Assembly: GCA_022014155.1 (NCBI GenBank)
Contig: JAKLLS010000013.1
Location: 1-42,584, forward strand
DNA from: Marinobacter sp.
GTDB lineage: Bacteria > Pseudomonadota > Gammaproteobacteria > Pseudomonadales > Oleiphilaceae
Length of the DNA stretch: 42,584 nt
Direction of reading: 5' to 3'
A program made the translations under genes and the position numbers. Of this stretch, positions 28,666 through 36,378 are shown one piece after another (position 1 is the first letter of the stretch; each line of letters opens with the position of its first letter). Below the pieces are notes generated by a model, which was not told the DNA's origin, made no database searches, and worked only from the letters and a program-made list of their open reading frames with translations.

Positions 28666-30036
28666 TTAACTGGTCGGGGCGGGAACTCTCCGGCCTAACC
28701 ATTGCCGGAGGCTTTCACCAAGGTGGTACTGGGGATAGGACCAGCTCTCTTCTTCCATATCGGCTTCTTCCTCCCAGCTTCTGATTTGCTGGTTGATCTG
28801 TTCGAACATAGCATCAGGATCGGTGAGTGACAGACCCACACTCTGATACACGGCTTTGGTGAACCAAGTCATTTCCGAGTCGTCGCCACAGCCGAAGGAC
28901 GTACGGTCTTCCCGGGCGGAGACCAGGATCAGTGTATCGCTATCTTTGAGTTGGTTGAGCCAGTGTCCGGAATAGCACGCAGAGACCACCAGCAGTTTCC
29001 GGCGGACGTTCAGTGGCTCCAGCATCTCCGCGAAGTCCTCGGGTGCCAGATCAGGCAGCTCGATACCGGGTTGCTGCAGCAGCAGCTGCCCATTCTTCCT
29101 GCCATGGCTGACCAGGTGGACAACGAGCAGGTCTTCTTCCGGATTCATCTGCTCATCCAACGCCTGCAGGGCAGTAGCAATGGAAGGCCGGGTGGCCAGG
29201 GGAAGGGTTTCATAATCCCGGTGATTGAGCAGCATAATGGCCCTCTGTTCCACATCAAACTGCGCCTGAAGGCCCGTTCTGGCAACCTGAATGTCGCGCA
29301 TGAAAACGGACTCAGTCCCGTCTCCACCCACGGCGAGGAAATAGGCGTCGGTTACTCCTGGCCGTTCAGACTCCAGATTGTCGATCTGGTTGTCCAGGCG
29401 CCGGAGGTCTTCCGCGAGTACCTTTTCAGTAGGCGGCGCTGGCGGCTCCTCCGGGATATATGCCTCCCGATCAACAAATTCACCGTATTCCCAAGTGCCT
29501 GAGAAGGTGCCCATATCCTCCGATTCGAAGGTATAAGTGCCTTCACCATGGTAATACCAGTCGCGGAACTCCCCTTCATAGGTGCCATAGTCAGTAACGT
29601 GCTTCCCCTTTACAGGATTGCCCTCCACGAACTCAGCGATATAGACACCGCCACTGTCCTCGTAACGACCTTGCCCATGGAATTCGTTGTCCTGGAAGGC
29701 TCCCTCATAACGACTGTCTTGATCTTCAAACACGCCCTGCCCCGCCATCAGGCCGTTCTGAAACTCGCCCTGGTAACGCCAGCCCGCCGGAGATTCGAGT
29801 TCCCCCTGACCATGCCAATACCCCTCACGGAACTCACCGCTGTAGACAGTACCACTGGCAAATTCCTGAACACCCTCACCATGGAAGAAGCCGTCCCGGA
29901 CATCGCCGGAATAGGTACTGCCATCCGGTAAGCGAGCATCGGGCGGCAGCAGCCGCGGAGCGTCGCAGCCCGCGAGTACAAGAACCGCGATCAGTGACAG
30001 GGCGATTCGCAATGGGCGCGGTAAAACAGTCGTCAT
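28666..30036 (-). CDS. Lipoprotein with MORN repeats and a C13 (legumain/caspase-like) peptidase domain
   Basis: 456 residues. A lipobox (VLVLAGC, C24) is followed by Asp at +2, which in E. coli keeps lipoproteins in the inner membrane. Residues 41-185 hold six or seven MORN repeats of the form YxGEFxxGxxHGxGxxxxxxG. After a Pro/Glu linker (195-210) comes a clan CD protease fold: H311 in VVHLVSHGRK and C354 in LLVVSACYSGHWL, the His-Gly and Ala-Cys pairs of C13 peptidases. Both catalytic residues are present, so it should be active, facing the periplasm. MORN repeats bind lipid or partner proteins. No substrate is known to me. The stop is 23 bp from the convergent oxidoreductase. Confidence 0.85.
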   Translation of the reverse strand: MTTVLPRPLRIALSLIAVLVLAGCDAPRLLPPDARLPDGSTYSGDVRDGFFHGEGVQEFASGTVYSGEFREGYWHGQGELESPAGWRYQGEFQNGLMAGQGVFEDQDSRYEGAFQDNEFHGQGRYEDSGGVYIAEFVEGNPVKGKHVTDYGTYEGEFRDWYYHGEGTYTFESEDMGTFSGTWEYGEFVDREAYIPEEPPAPPTEKVLAEDLRRLDNQIDNLESERPGVTDAYFLAVGGDGTESVFMRDIQVARTGLQAQFDVEQRAIMLLNHRDYETLPLATRPSIATALQALDEQMNPEEDLLVVHLVSHGRKNGQLLLQQPGIELPDLAPEDFAEMLEPLNVRRKLLVVSACYSGHWLNQLKDSDTLILVSAREDRTSFGCGDDSEMTWFTKAVYQSVGLSLTDPDAMFEQINQQIRSWEEEADMEEESWSYPQYHLGESLRQWLGRRVPAPTS

Positions 30037-30109
30037 CTTGTGTTTTATCCTGAGAGTTGTATGAGTGAACGGGACCAGCCAGCGCCTCTGCTGTTTTAGG
30101 GCGGCTATC

Positions 30110-30604
30110 CTATTTGCGTTCTTTCGAACCTATGAGGCGCGAGAATTTTGGCACCACATACAATACGATCCAGGCCAGAAGCGTGCACAGAATTGCTGTC
30201 TGCTCCCGCCCCAGACCAACCGCGATTCCTATTGCGGCAGTGAACCAGATGCCCGCCGCCGTGGTGAGTCCGGATGCACTTTGCTCGTCACTGCGGTTGA
30301 TGATCGTTCCCGCACACAGAAAGCCAATGCCGGTAATCACGCCCTGGATAACACGGCTCATTTCCACGTCAGAGATTCCTGCTTGTTGAGGAATCAGGAT
30401 AAACAAAGCCGCCCCCATGCAAACCAGCATATGAGTACGCACACCGGCTGCTTTGCCTCGTTGTTCCCGTTCAAGCCCCAGCACGCCTCCCAGAAGCACA
30501 GCGAGCAGGAGCCTGATCAGAACAATCAGCATTTCGCCCAGGTCAGTGAGGCCTGAAAACTCGGAAACAACGGTTCTGCCGATCAGTGTTATTTCGTCGT
30601 TCAT
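30110..30604 (-). CDS. MgtC/SapB family membrane protein
   Basis: 164 residues from the ATG at 30604. LIRLLLAVLLGGVLGLEREQRGKAAGVRTHMLVCMGAALF and the following VIQGVITGIGFLCAGTI are the MgtC signature, with four or five membrane helices and a Cys-x-Gly/Ala segment. Family members affect growth in low magnesium, ATP synthase activity and survival in hosts or stress; the job here is unknown. Its start codon overlaps the stop of a truncated LysE gene (ATGA, 30601-30604) and it has no strong ribosome site of its own, so it probably depends on translation of that remnant. Confidence 0.87.
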   Translation of the reverse strand: MNDEITLIGRTVVSEFSGLTDLGEMLIVLIRLLLAVLLGGVLGLEREQRGKAAGVRTHMLVCMGAALFILIPQQAGISDVEMSRVIQGVITGIGFLCAGTIINRSDEQSASGLTTAAGIWFTAAIGIAVGLGREQTAILCTLLAWIVLYVVPKFSRLIGSKERK

Positions 30605-30879
30605 GGCATACCAAGCCATATCAAATATGCGGCGCCGACCCACTTAACAACAGAAAAAGCCAGGGCAGATGTAGCAAGGATTGCCAACAGGCCCACCGCC
30701 GCCATAGCAACGTGCAACGCCGCACCAGTCCAAATGCCGAGCATCGCAGCGAATCCATGCTGACGTTCATTGCGCAGGGTATGCCCTATAATGAAAGCGA
30801 TATCGGGGCCCGGGGAAAGGTTGAGAAGGACCGCCGCAGCAAGAAATGTCACCCAGTGAATTATCGTGTAATCAAACAT
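30601..30879 (-). pseudogene. LysE/RhtB amino-acid exporter, N-terminal fragment
   Basis: 92 residues matching the first two to three helices of the LysE/RhtB family (AAAVLLNLSPGPDIAFIIGH, GIWTGAALHVAMAAVGL, WVGAAYLIWLGMP). Full-length proteins have about 200-215 residues; this one stops exactly at the conserved YLIWLG segment and runs into MgtC. No further LysE sequence is seen in any frame downstream. The ATG has a strong AGGGGGG site, so the fragment is probably still translated and may feed ribosomes to MgtC. A deletion fused the two genes. Confidence 0.75.
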
Positions 30880-30987
30880 TTCGCCCCCCTATGTCCTTAA
30901 TGTAGGGCGAACACAGGTGAAACTCCAGCTCAGTCTCTGCTACTGAAATGGCAGGAGTAACCAGCAACAAGCCAGGCCACGACTTAT

Positions 30988-31056
30988 CTATACTATTTCA
31001 TCGGTGTCTAGCTCGAACTCCTGGGGAATATAGATGAAACGGAGGTTCTCATCCAT
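30988..31056 (-). CDS. Small ORF overlapping the racemase stop (22 residues)
   Basis: An ATG inside the last codons of the racemase-like gene opens a 22-codon frame that reads M-D-E-N-L-R-F-I-Y-I-P-Q-E-F-E-L-D-T and ends in DEIV. The overlap (ATGGATGA) is of the kind used for translational coupling. The peptide is acidic with a central aromatic/aliphatic patch. It could be a real small protein of the operon, or the tail of a lost antitoxin-like gene, since IPQEFEL with DEI resembles the ends of some AbrB-type antitoxins. Coding status is uncertain. Confidence 0.35.
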   Translation of the reverse strand: MDENLRFIYIPQEFELDTDEIV

Positions 31057-32113
31057 CGCGGATGACTTTGGCCACAAACGGAGAGGTCATCGCACGAACC
31101 AGCGCACTGTAGTTCAGCCCGAACCTGACTTCAGCGCCGGCTGCCTGGTGGAGGCTATCAGAGTGGATGATGAGATGGTCGCCGCTGGCGCCCAGTATCC
31201 TGATACCGCAAGGTGCCTGAAGCCCAGACGGATCGACGTCCTGGTGCCCGATGGCGAGAATCGCCCGCGACATGTCTCCTCCACAGTCAACGACCGCTGC
31301 CTCCCCGAACGCTGTTTGTGCGATCGTGCCCCATGGGCGTGCCGGTTTGACCTTTGCCTCGATCACCTCGGCGACCAGCGTAATCGCGTCGGTATACAGG
31401 CCCTTGATCGGTTGGCGGTGGAGAGGCTCACAGCCGAGCAAAATAGCCTCACCGAGGCGGAGGTTATTGATCCTCCCGGTGTCCACCCCGCTTAGCGCCC
31501 AATCAAGGTTGGCCGAGTTGCCACCGGACACCAGCTCAAGGCTCACGCCGAAGAAGGCCTCAACCGAATCCGCCAGCGCAGACAACTCAGACATGTTGTC
31601 CGCATCGGGTGAGACCCCACCATGGCATGCCAGATTGGCACCGATACCGCTTAGATGGATGTTTGGCATACGAAGCACCGCACGCACCACCTCCTTGAGA
31701 TCAGCGGGCATGATACCTTCGCGAAGGTCGCCAAGCTCAACCATAAGCACAATGTTGTGCATCCGATTTACGTCCCGGGCAGCGCACGAAAGCCTGTTGA
31801 TCACCGCCAACTCGGTATTGAAGCTCGTATCGGCTTGTCGTACGACCCGGTCGGCCTGACTGAGCATCGGAGAGCGGATCAACATCATGGGCGCCGCAAC
31901 GTGTCCGCCACGCATCGCCTCAATATTCTCGACACGCGAATCGCCGAGCGCATGCACGCCGGCGCGCAGTAGCGTATTGGCGATATCGAGTGACCCAAGA
32001 CTCGCCTTCGTCACGCCCGTGACCGAGATGCCACGCCTCGCCAGTCTCTCAACCAGGGTACGAGCATTGTGATAAATCTTGTCGAGGTCTATTTCCAGTC
32101 GTGGCGCCGTCAC
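31049..32113 (-). CDS. PLP-dependent alanine/ornithine racemase-fold protein
   Basis: 354 residues with the N-terminal TIM barrel of alanine racemase: LEIDLDKIYHNARTLVERL, then the PLP-binding K36 in VTGVTKASLG, VELGDLREGIMP and LELVSGGNSANLDWAL. It belongs to the alanine/ornithine racemase (YhfX, Orr) branch rather than Alr, and probably interconverts D and L forms of an amino acid. Its start overlaps the DUF1611 gene stop in an ATGA (32110-32113), so the two are made together. The downstream LysE fragment, an amino-acid exporter, fits amino-acid chemistry. The substrate is not determined. Confidence 0.82.
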   Translation of the reverse strand: MTAPRLEIDLDKIYHNARTLVERLARRGISVTGVTKASLGSLDIANTLLRAGVHALGDSRVENIEAMRGGHVAAPMMLIRSPMLSQADRVVRQADTSFNTELAVINRLSCAARDVNRMHNIVLMVELGDLREGIMPADLKEVVRAVLRMPNIHLSGIGANLACHGGVSPDADNMSELSALADSVEAFFGVSLELVSGGNSANLDWALSGVDTGRINNLRLGEAILLGCEPLHRQPIKGLYTDAITLVAEVIEAKVKPARPWGTIAQTAFGEAAVVDCGGDMSRAILAIGHQDVDPSGLQAPCGIRILGASGDHLIIHSDSLHQAAGAEVRFGLNYSALVRAMTSPFVAKVIRDG

Positions 32114-33378
32114 TTGGCGCCAACAGGCTGCTTCTCCATAAGCTCGGGGAAAGCTGCGAAAACCATCTCCAGCAGACGCTGAGGTGAGCGGGCCAGCGCA
32201 TCGGTGGTGGGGATGTCGAGTTCTCCCTCATAAGTGTTGATTGCTGCGCTGACCTCAGCATTGCTCATATGTTCGTGATTGATTGTGAGTCCGATGACCC
32301 GCGTATCAGCAAAGGTCTGAATCAGATTAATTTCGCTGGCTGGCGATGGCATGGCCATATGGTCGAAGTCACAGCGAGCGACACGCCCCGGTGCGTGCTG
32401 CAACACTACCGCATCAGGGCAACTGCCTCTCAGGATAAACGATGTGGTCGAAAACGCCGGATGACTCAACGCGCCCTGCCCTTCAATGAGAATCACATCG
32501 GGCTGCTCTGCTTCGAAAGCTTCAATGATGGTAGCTTCCAGTTCACCGGCACAGAACTGCGACGGTACGGCATCCAGTGCGATGCCGTAGCGGGCACCCT
32601 GGATCAGCCCGGTTTGCCCCGTGCCGACCAGCACCGCTTTCAGACCGACATCCTTGAGGGCGCGGGCGAGAACAGTGGCCGTGGTGCGCTTGCCAATAGC
32701 ACAATCGGTGCCCAGCACCGCGATACGCGGGCAGGTTACATCCCTGATGCGGCCGCTGAACATCCGCAGGTCCTTCTTCGGGCGAGGCTTGCGGACGTCG
32801 AGAATACTGACGCTGTTCGCCAGGCTGGCTGCCGCAAACTCCGGATCATCGTTCAGGAACTCATGAAGACCGTTCACGATGTTCATGCCAAGACCAATGG
32901 CCGTGAGCACGAGCTCACGCTCGTCTATCGATAACATGCCACTGGCGGGCGCCATACCAAAGATAAAGTAATCCGGCACACAGCCCGCCTGCTTGAGTGA
33001 GGCGGCCAGATCATGACAAACCGGGATGCCGTTTGGCTTATCGTCAAGCACCATGCCGGTATCGAAACCGGCCTTCTCACTGTCGATGACCGAAAGGATC
33101 TGATATTTTTCCGAGTAACGCACCAGCCCGTTCGCAGTCTTTCCATCGATCTTGCCGAAGTTTGCCTCGCAATAGACAATCGCGGTAGCGGTCAGCTCAG
33201 GCACGTTACCATCGGCATCCATGATGCCTGTCTTTAACACTATCGGGGACGGGGATGGGGTAAGTTCAGTGGAAGCGGAAAGCGAGGCAGCGGGAATGGA
33301 CAATGGGGCAACGGCAAACGGCGGGCCCTGTGGAGAATACAGACGAGCGCTTTGCGGGCCGGAATATACTGTGAACAT
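32110..33378 (-). CDS. DUF1611 family P-loop protein (DgcN-like)
   Basis: 422 residues. After a Ser/Pro-rich head of about 48 residues come the DUF1611 N domain (TAIVYCEANFGKIDGKTANG, CVPDYFIFGMAPASG) and the C-terminal P-loop domain with GTDCAIGKRTTATVLARAL (223-241) and VILIEGQGALSHPA. A DUF1611 member, DgcN, has been reported to acylate D-glutamate in marine bacteria, so a D-amino-acid role beside a racemase is reasonable. Typical members have about 340-350 residues. The long start is kept because AGAGGA stands 6-7 bases before ATG 33378; a shorter start at 33222 has only a weak site. The head composition is unlike the rest. Confidence 0.8.
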   Translation of the reverse strand: MFTVYSGPQSARLYSPQGPPFAVAPLSIPAASLSASTELTPSPSPIVLKTGIMDADGNVPELTATAIVYCEANFGKIDGKTANGLVRYSEKYQILSVIDSEKAGFDTGMVLDDKPNGIPVCHDLAASLKQAGCVPDYFIFGMAPASGMLSIDERELVLTAIGLGMNIVNGLHEFLNDDPEFAAASLANSVSILDVRKPRPKKDLRMFSGRIRDVTCPRIAVLGTDCAIGKRTTATVLARALKDVGLKAVLVGTGQTGLIQGARYGIALDAVPSQFCAGELEATIIEAFEAEQPDVILIEGQGALSHPAFSTTSFILRGSCPDAVVLQHAPGRVARCDFDHMAMPSPASEINLIQTFADTRVIGLTINHEHMSNAEVSAAINTYEGELDIPTTDALARSPQRLLEMVFAAFPELMEKQPVGAK

Positions 33379-33383
33379 AATAG

Positions 33384-33412
33384 TTCCTCTAGCTGAACGA
33401 AGCTCAGAGGAA
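33384..33412 (-). promoter_or_regulatory. Dyad that includes the ribosome binding site of the DUF1611 gene
   Basis: On the reverse strand TTCCTCT-GAGCT (33412-33401) pairs with AGCT-AGAGGAA (33394-33384) around a six-base loop. The right arm AGAGGAA is the ribosome binding site of the gene starting at 33378. As RNA the hairpin would hide it. A possible -10 (TATATT, reverse strand, 33420-33415) lies just upstream, in which case the dyad would instead sit at the transcription start and could be an operator. The rest of the 232-bp gap 33379-33610 shows no other clear element. Confidence 0.5.
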
Positions 33413-33610
33413 GCAATATAGTGATTGCCGGAGGATTAACCGATCATCAAGAAGAGTCCCCACTAAGCGGCGGGGTGAAGCTGATCGCCAGAGTAACACG
33501 GTTCTTCCGAAGAACCTGAAAATACCTGGGATTACCTCCGAAGATCAGGTTGGGCGACTCATTTCCGGCGAAACCGATACCAACGCTCGCTTTTTACGTC
33601 AGGTAAACGT

Positions 33611-33988
33611 TTAAGAGTCTTTGTCCCATTCAATGTTGTTCTTCGTCCGGTCAAAGTGAGGAGCAAAAACTGACAGCGCCGCAAAACTTTGCCCTTCCTC
33701 TAAAATCGGGCCGTGAAGTGTCGCCTTGGGAATGAACACGAGATCACCCTTTTTTACCTTCTTTGTTTCTTCACCGACTTTGAAGTCCACATTGCCTTCA
33801 ATAATGACGAGTAGTTCATCATGGTAATTCTGGGTGTGAAGTGCATTGCCGCTATCGCTAACCACGCCAACATTCGCTGTCACATGCTCTCCATCGAAAA
33901 CAAACGTTCTCTTAATGGGGTCGCCCTTCGTAGATTCATCAGCTTCGAGGGATGCGACGATCTGATCCAGGTTCTGAAAGTACGTCAT
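33611..33988 (-). CDS. Cupin domain protein
   Basis: 125 residues forming one cupin barrel. Motif 1 is ALHTQNYHDELLVIIEGNVDF, with H-x4-HDE in place of the usual HxH-x4-E pattern, and motif 2 is GDLVFIPKATLHGP with its histidine. A metal site of three ligands is likely. Such small cupins can be dioxygenases, isomerases or regulators, and no substrate can be named. The gene is more AT-rich than its neighbours. The 161-bp stretch 33989-34149 between it and the next gene shows no clear feature beyond a weak attC-like half at 34149. Confidence 0.75.
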   Translation of the reverse strand: MTYFQNLDQIVASLEADESTKGDPIKRTFVFDGEHVTANVGVVSDSGNALHTQNYHDELLVIIEGNVDFKVGEETKKVKKGDLVFIPKATLHGPILEEGQSFAALSVFAPHFDRTKNNIEWDKDS

Positions 33989-34149
33989 CTTTAGTTACCT
34001 CATTGCTGGGAGTGTTAACTCAATAGCCAGGCCCGCTTGAGTCCAGGTCTCTGTAATCTGACCGGTGATACCGGGAATAGTTTTGGGAATCTCTTCGCCC
34101 AGCAACGGACAATTTGAAACGCAGCGGAAAATGACTCCGCGCGCTCTTG

Positions 34150-34680
34150 TTATGCAGCACTGCGTGATCGCAACGCCAAGATGCCAGCTATGACCATGAC
34201 GACAGCACTTGGCCCGAAAAAGGTACCGTAGCCAGTCATACCTATGGCTGCTTGTCCGCCAAGCAGTAATGCGCAGAAGCCTTCAACGACCGGGCGGATT
34301 CCAAGGCTAAAAAACAGCAAGGGTAGAAGCGCGATAAATACCGGAGCGATAAAAAGCGGTAAGACTTCAATACCATTAACTTCTACAAAGGATTTGCTGG
34401 TTTCTTTCGTTGTTGACTGGCTGACAGTGATGCCCGTGCCAGCATCTATTGATATCTGGCCCTGTGTCTCCGTGCCCTGGTACACAGGCGCAACCAGCAG
34501 CGCTGTGAAGCCGGCTACAGCCAAAAAAATTGATGTAAACAGAGCGATATATTCGGGGCGATTGGCAAATAGTTTTGTTAATTGAGTGCGACGGAACAAG
34601 GAAAAGGCAAAACCGATAACCATTAGAAGAGCGCCGCCGATAAAAGCAATGCCGGAGCTCAGAAACAACACCTCATACAT
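34150..34680 (-). CDS. Small membrane protein of unknown function
   Basis: 176 residues with about five hydrophobic segments (10-28, 46-66, 108-125, 130-150, 155-172) and one polar loop of about 35 residues (70-105) rich in Thr, Ser and Gly that would lie in the periplasm. No enzymatic motif is seen and I do not recognise the family. A GGGGATG site precedes the ATG. Lower GC than the flanking blocks suggests transfer. Confidence 0.65.
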   Translation of the reverse strand: MYEVLFLSSGIAFIGGALLMVIGFAFSLFRRTQLTKLFANRPEYIALFTSIFLAVAGFTALLVAPVYQGTETQGQISIDAGTGITVSQSTTKETSKSFVEVNGIEVLPLFIAPVFIALLPLLFFSLGIRPVVEGFCALLLGGQAAIGMTGYGTFFGPSAVVMVIAGILALRSRSAA

Positions 34681-34794
34681 GGTTCATCCCCTATGGTGCA
34701 TGTATCCGTCGCCGTGACTGACCTGGATACGCACAAAGACTCCTCGGAAAAACGGCCCTGAACTAGTGTATGCCTCTTGACGTGGGGAGTCATA

Positions 34795-36378
34795 TCAACG
34801 CCCCGGGTAAACCTCCTTGATCTCAGGATCGGGCTTCATGCCCACGGCGCTCCAGCTCGGCAGCTCATCCACCGCTCGCAGGGCCTGTGGCAGCGGCGAG
34901 CGAACGCTTTCCTCGACCCAGCGTTTACGCTCGATGTCGCCCTGTTCCAGTGCCATCACCATTCGGCGCCGCTCGGCGTCCGGCAGATGGTCCGGCGGAA
35001 TATGGCCAAGGCAGGGGTTGGCGTGATTGAGGGCAACACCATTAACCAGCCCACGCTGCACCTGCAGGGAGTAGTCCAGGGCGCGCATCGGTGGCGACGC
35101 CACCGGCGGACTTTCCGGCTCGCAATAACCCGGTGGCACGGTCATCTGGCCAAACGGCTCGCTGCCGGCGATGTTGCGGAACCAGTATTGCCGCTCGGTG
35201 GCGCTGCAACTGTTGTCCGGCAGCATCCTCGCGGCGGTGTAAGCGCCCACGCTGGTCTGGCCCTCCCTTACCTGGGCCGTGGAGTGGCAGCTCATGCAGG
35301 CAGACTGGGGATTGTCCACCGGACCGTTCAGGCGGCCATGCAGGCCCACGTGACCGTCGAACGGAGCCGGTACCGCCGGGTTGATCCAGGTTTCATCGAG
35401 ATCGGGGTCGCCATCGAAGGTGACGTCCGGGTCGTTCCCCCAGGCCAGCCCCACCGGGGTCAGGTTATACCAGCGCTGTTGCGGCATCGCCGCAGGCAGG
35501 GATTCGTCGTACACATAGGTGGCGAACACCCAACCGGAGTCGGTGGAGCGCGGGTCCTTCACCGCGATATCCATCTGAATCAGCCGCACCTCAAAGGTGG
35601 CGTTCGACGCCGAGAACGGGTCCTGGATCTGCCAGGCAGGCGCATTGGCCAGCGGATCGGGGCCCACTATGGCGGCGGGATCGTACTCGGCGAACAACAC
35701 CTTCACCACCAATGTGCCGTCGATGAACTGCGACTGGCCGGCATCGGCATTGCTCGGCTCCGGGTCGTGGAACACCTGCCCGATGGTGTAGCCGCCGTGC
35801 CAGTTGTACATTCCAATACCAAAGGCCCCCACATCGGAGGACAGCCACGACTGCTCGGACGCCCGCAGCCCGCGTTCGCGGGTCAACCCGTGGCGGGGCT
35901 CGCGGGGGAAGAAGCCGGAGGTCATCATGGGTACGTGGTACCAGCGTTTCTTGCCCAGGGTGTGGTTTTGCGGCACGAAATCATGGGGCACCAGGTCTGA
36001 TAGCGCGTAGTCTTTCAAAGCCTCAAGGTATGAAGCCCGTTCGGTCGGATCGGTAAAATCAAACGCCAGCCAGGGCGCACTGTCAAAGGAGGATAGCGGG
36101 TCCCAACCGGTAATCTCGCCGTCGTCGTTCACCACCGGCACGCCAAGGGGATACCCCTGAGCCAGGCGAAACGCTTCCACGTCACCCGGCGGCGCGGCGC
36201 GGGCTATCCAGTCGGGGAACCAGCCGGAACACTGTACGGTGTAGTCATCCCCGGCGCCGCCACCTTCCCCCGTCGTATCCTGTATGGGCGGATCAAACGT
36301 GGGGCGGCAGCCGGAGACCATGAACGCACTGACAATCGCCAGGTACAACAGTTTACGGATCAGTTGATGGTTATCCAT
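34795..36378 (-). CDS. Lipoprotein with a single c-type heme motif, partner of the copper oxidase
   Basis: 527 residues. The lipobox FMVSGC makes C24 the lipid anchor, with Arg at +2, which suggests the outer membrane. Near residue 361 the sequence SACMSCHSTAQ gives one covalent heme c site (C361-x2-C364-H365). The long N-terminal region has WDPLSSFDSAPWLAFDFTD and aromatic-rich segments I do not recognise. It starts inside the last 19 bp of the upstream copper oxidase gene, so the two are co-translated and the cytochrome may take electrons from that enzyme, or deliver them. Family unknown to me. Confidence 0.72.
   Translation of the reverse strand: MDNHQLIRKLLYLAIVSAFMVSGCRPTFDPPIQDTTGEGGGAGDDYTVQCSGWFPDWIARAAPPGDVEAFRLAQGYPLGVPVVNDDGEITGWDPLSSFDSAPWLAFDFTDPTERASYLEALKDYALSDLVPHDFVPQNHTLGKKRWYHVPMMTSGFFPREPRHGLTRERGLRASEQSWLSSDVGAFGIGMYNWHGGYTIGQVFHDPEPSNADAGQSQFIDGTLVVKVLFAEYDPAAIVGPDPLANAPAWQIQDPFSASNATFEVRLIQMDIAVKDPRSTDSGWVFATYVYDESLPAAMPQQRWYNLTPVGLAWGNDPDVTFDGDPDLDETWINPAVPAPFDGHVGLHGRLNGPVDNPQSACMSCHSTAQVREGQTSVGAYTAARMLPDNSCSATERQYWFRNIAGSEPFGQMTVPPGYCEPESPPVASPPMRALDYSLQVQRGLVNGVALNHANPCLGHIPPDHLPDAERRRMVMALEQGDIERKRWVEESVRSPLPQALRAVDELPSWSAVGMKPDPEIKEVYPGR

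Noticed and set aside
34015..34155. GCATAAC at the stop of the small membrane protein gene, resembling an attC R'' box
   Set aside because: No matching R' box or pairing L boxes were found within a normal attC length; the nearby GTTAACA does not fit GTTRRRY.
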